5,661 bases of DNA from Desulfobacteraceae bacterium (GTDB lineage: Bacteria > Desulfobacterota > DSM-4660 > Desulfatiglandales > Desulfatiglandaceae): the NCBI GenBank assembly GCA_030642205.1, contig DAOWOF010000166.1, positions 1-5,661 on the forward strand. Direction: 5' to 3'. Below, one piece after another: positions 5,468 through 5,661 of the stretch. A program made the translations under genes and the position numbers. Position 1 is the first letter of the stretch; each line of letters opens with the position of its first letter. Below the pieces are notes generated by a model. That model worked only from the letters and a program-made list of their open reading frames with translations, was not told the DNA's origin and ran no database searches.

Positions 5468-5661
5468 ATGATAAGTTATATGAAAATCAATTTTATTGCT
5501 TTAAGCTTGATTATCATGGTTTTATGGCTTCAAACTTTGCCATGCTGGGGTGCGGATCCATTAATTTCACTGCCTAATATCAATATGGGCCTTGATAAAA
5601 TACAGAATAATGAAGGTATGTCCGTTGTTCTGCAAATATTTCTACTATTAACTCTCCTCTC
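5468..5661 (+). CDS. fliP: FliP, flagellar type III export gate protein (5' part only)
   Basis: The gene runs off the end of the window, and 64 complete codons are visible. FliP forms, with FliQ and FliR, the export gate core through which rod, hook and filament subunits pass. The product starts with a cleavable signal peptide (MISYMKINFIALSLIIMVLW), with a likely cut near residue 29 after CWGA. FliP is known for having such a signal. The family motif LISLPNINMGLD comes next, then VVLQIFLLLTLLS, the start of the first conserved membrane helix. I use the ATG at 5468, 23 nt after the fliO stop. The ribosome binding site is weak (GAG at about 5458-5460), and an in-frame ATG at 5480 is an alternative start. 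Confidence 0.92.
   Translation, partial: MISYMKINFIALSLIIMVLWLQTLPCWGADPLISLPNINMGLDKIQNNEGMSVVLQIFLLLTLL

Overview
The window is a piece of a flagellar gene cluster. All protein-coding genes I can support lie on the + strand: the 3' end of flgD (hook cap), flgE (hook protein), then fliL, fliM, fliN, fliO and the 5' end of fliP. The DNA looks AT-rich by eye. Proteobacterial-type FliL/FliM/FliN/FliO, good Shine-Dalgarno sites, and two sites with the -24/-12 architecture of sigma-54 promoters suggest a Gram-negative flagellated bacterium. An anaerobic deltaproteobacterium (Desulfobacterota) would fit, but that assignment is inference, not something I can prove from the sequence.

Layout: flgD ends at 352. 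A 160-nt spacer with a structured leader-like element follows, then flgE (513-2039), which ends at a long hairpin (2054-2110). Next comes an 877-nt stretch with no recognisable gene (2040-2916). It holds several inverted repeats, a first sigma-54-like site (2568-2583), a second copy of the leader element (2603-2685), a hairpin resembling an intrinsic terminator (2724-2749), and a second sigma-54-like site (2853-2868) placed correctly for fliL. fliL (2917-3378) is followed by a third copy of the element and then fliM (3538-4518). After a 156-nt spacer come fliN (4675-5067), fliO (overlapping fliN by 4 nt) and fliP (5468 onward).

Functionally, FlgD caps the growing hook while FlgE polymerises beneath it. 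FliL sits in the inner membrane next to the stator and basal body. FliM and FliN build the cytoplasmic C-ring that sets rotation direction. FliO and FliP belong to the flagellar type III export gate, which exports FlgD and FlgE. The window therefore mixes export machinery, switch and hook substrates under probable sigma-54 control.

The main unexplained signal is a repeated element of about 80-90 nt found in three flagellar intergenic regions (before flgE, upstream of fliL, before fliM). Copies share sequence blocks, including 21 identical bases between copies 1 and 3, and each can form a closing stem of different sequence. It does not match the riboswitch classes I can recall. A second notable point is an insertion of about 110 residues in FlgE that resembles a domain I associate with phage structural proteins.
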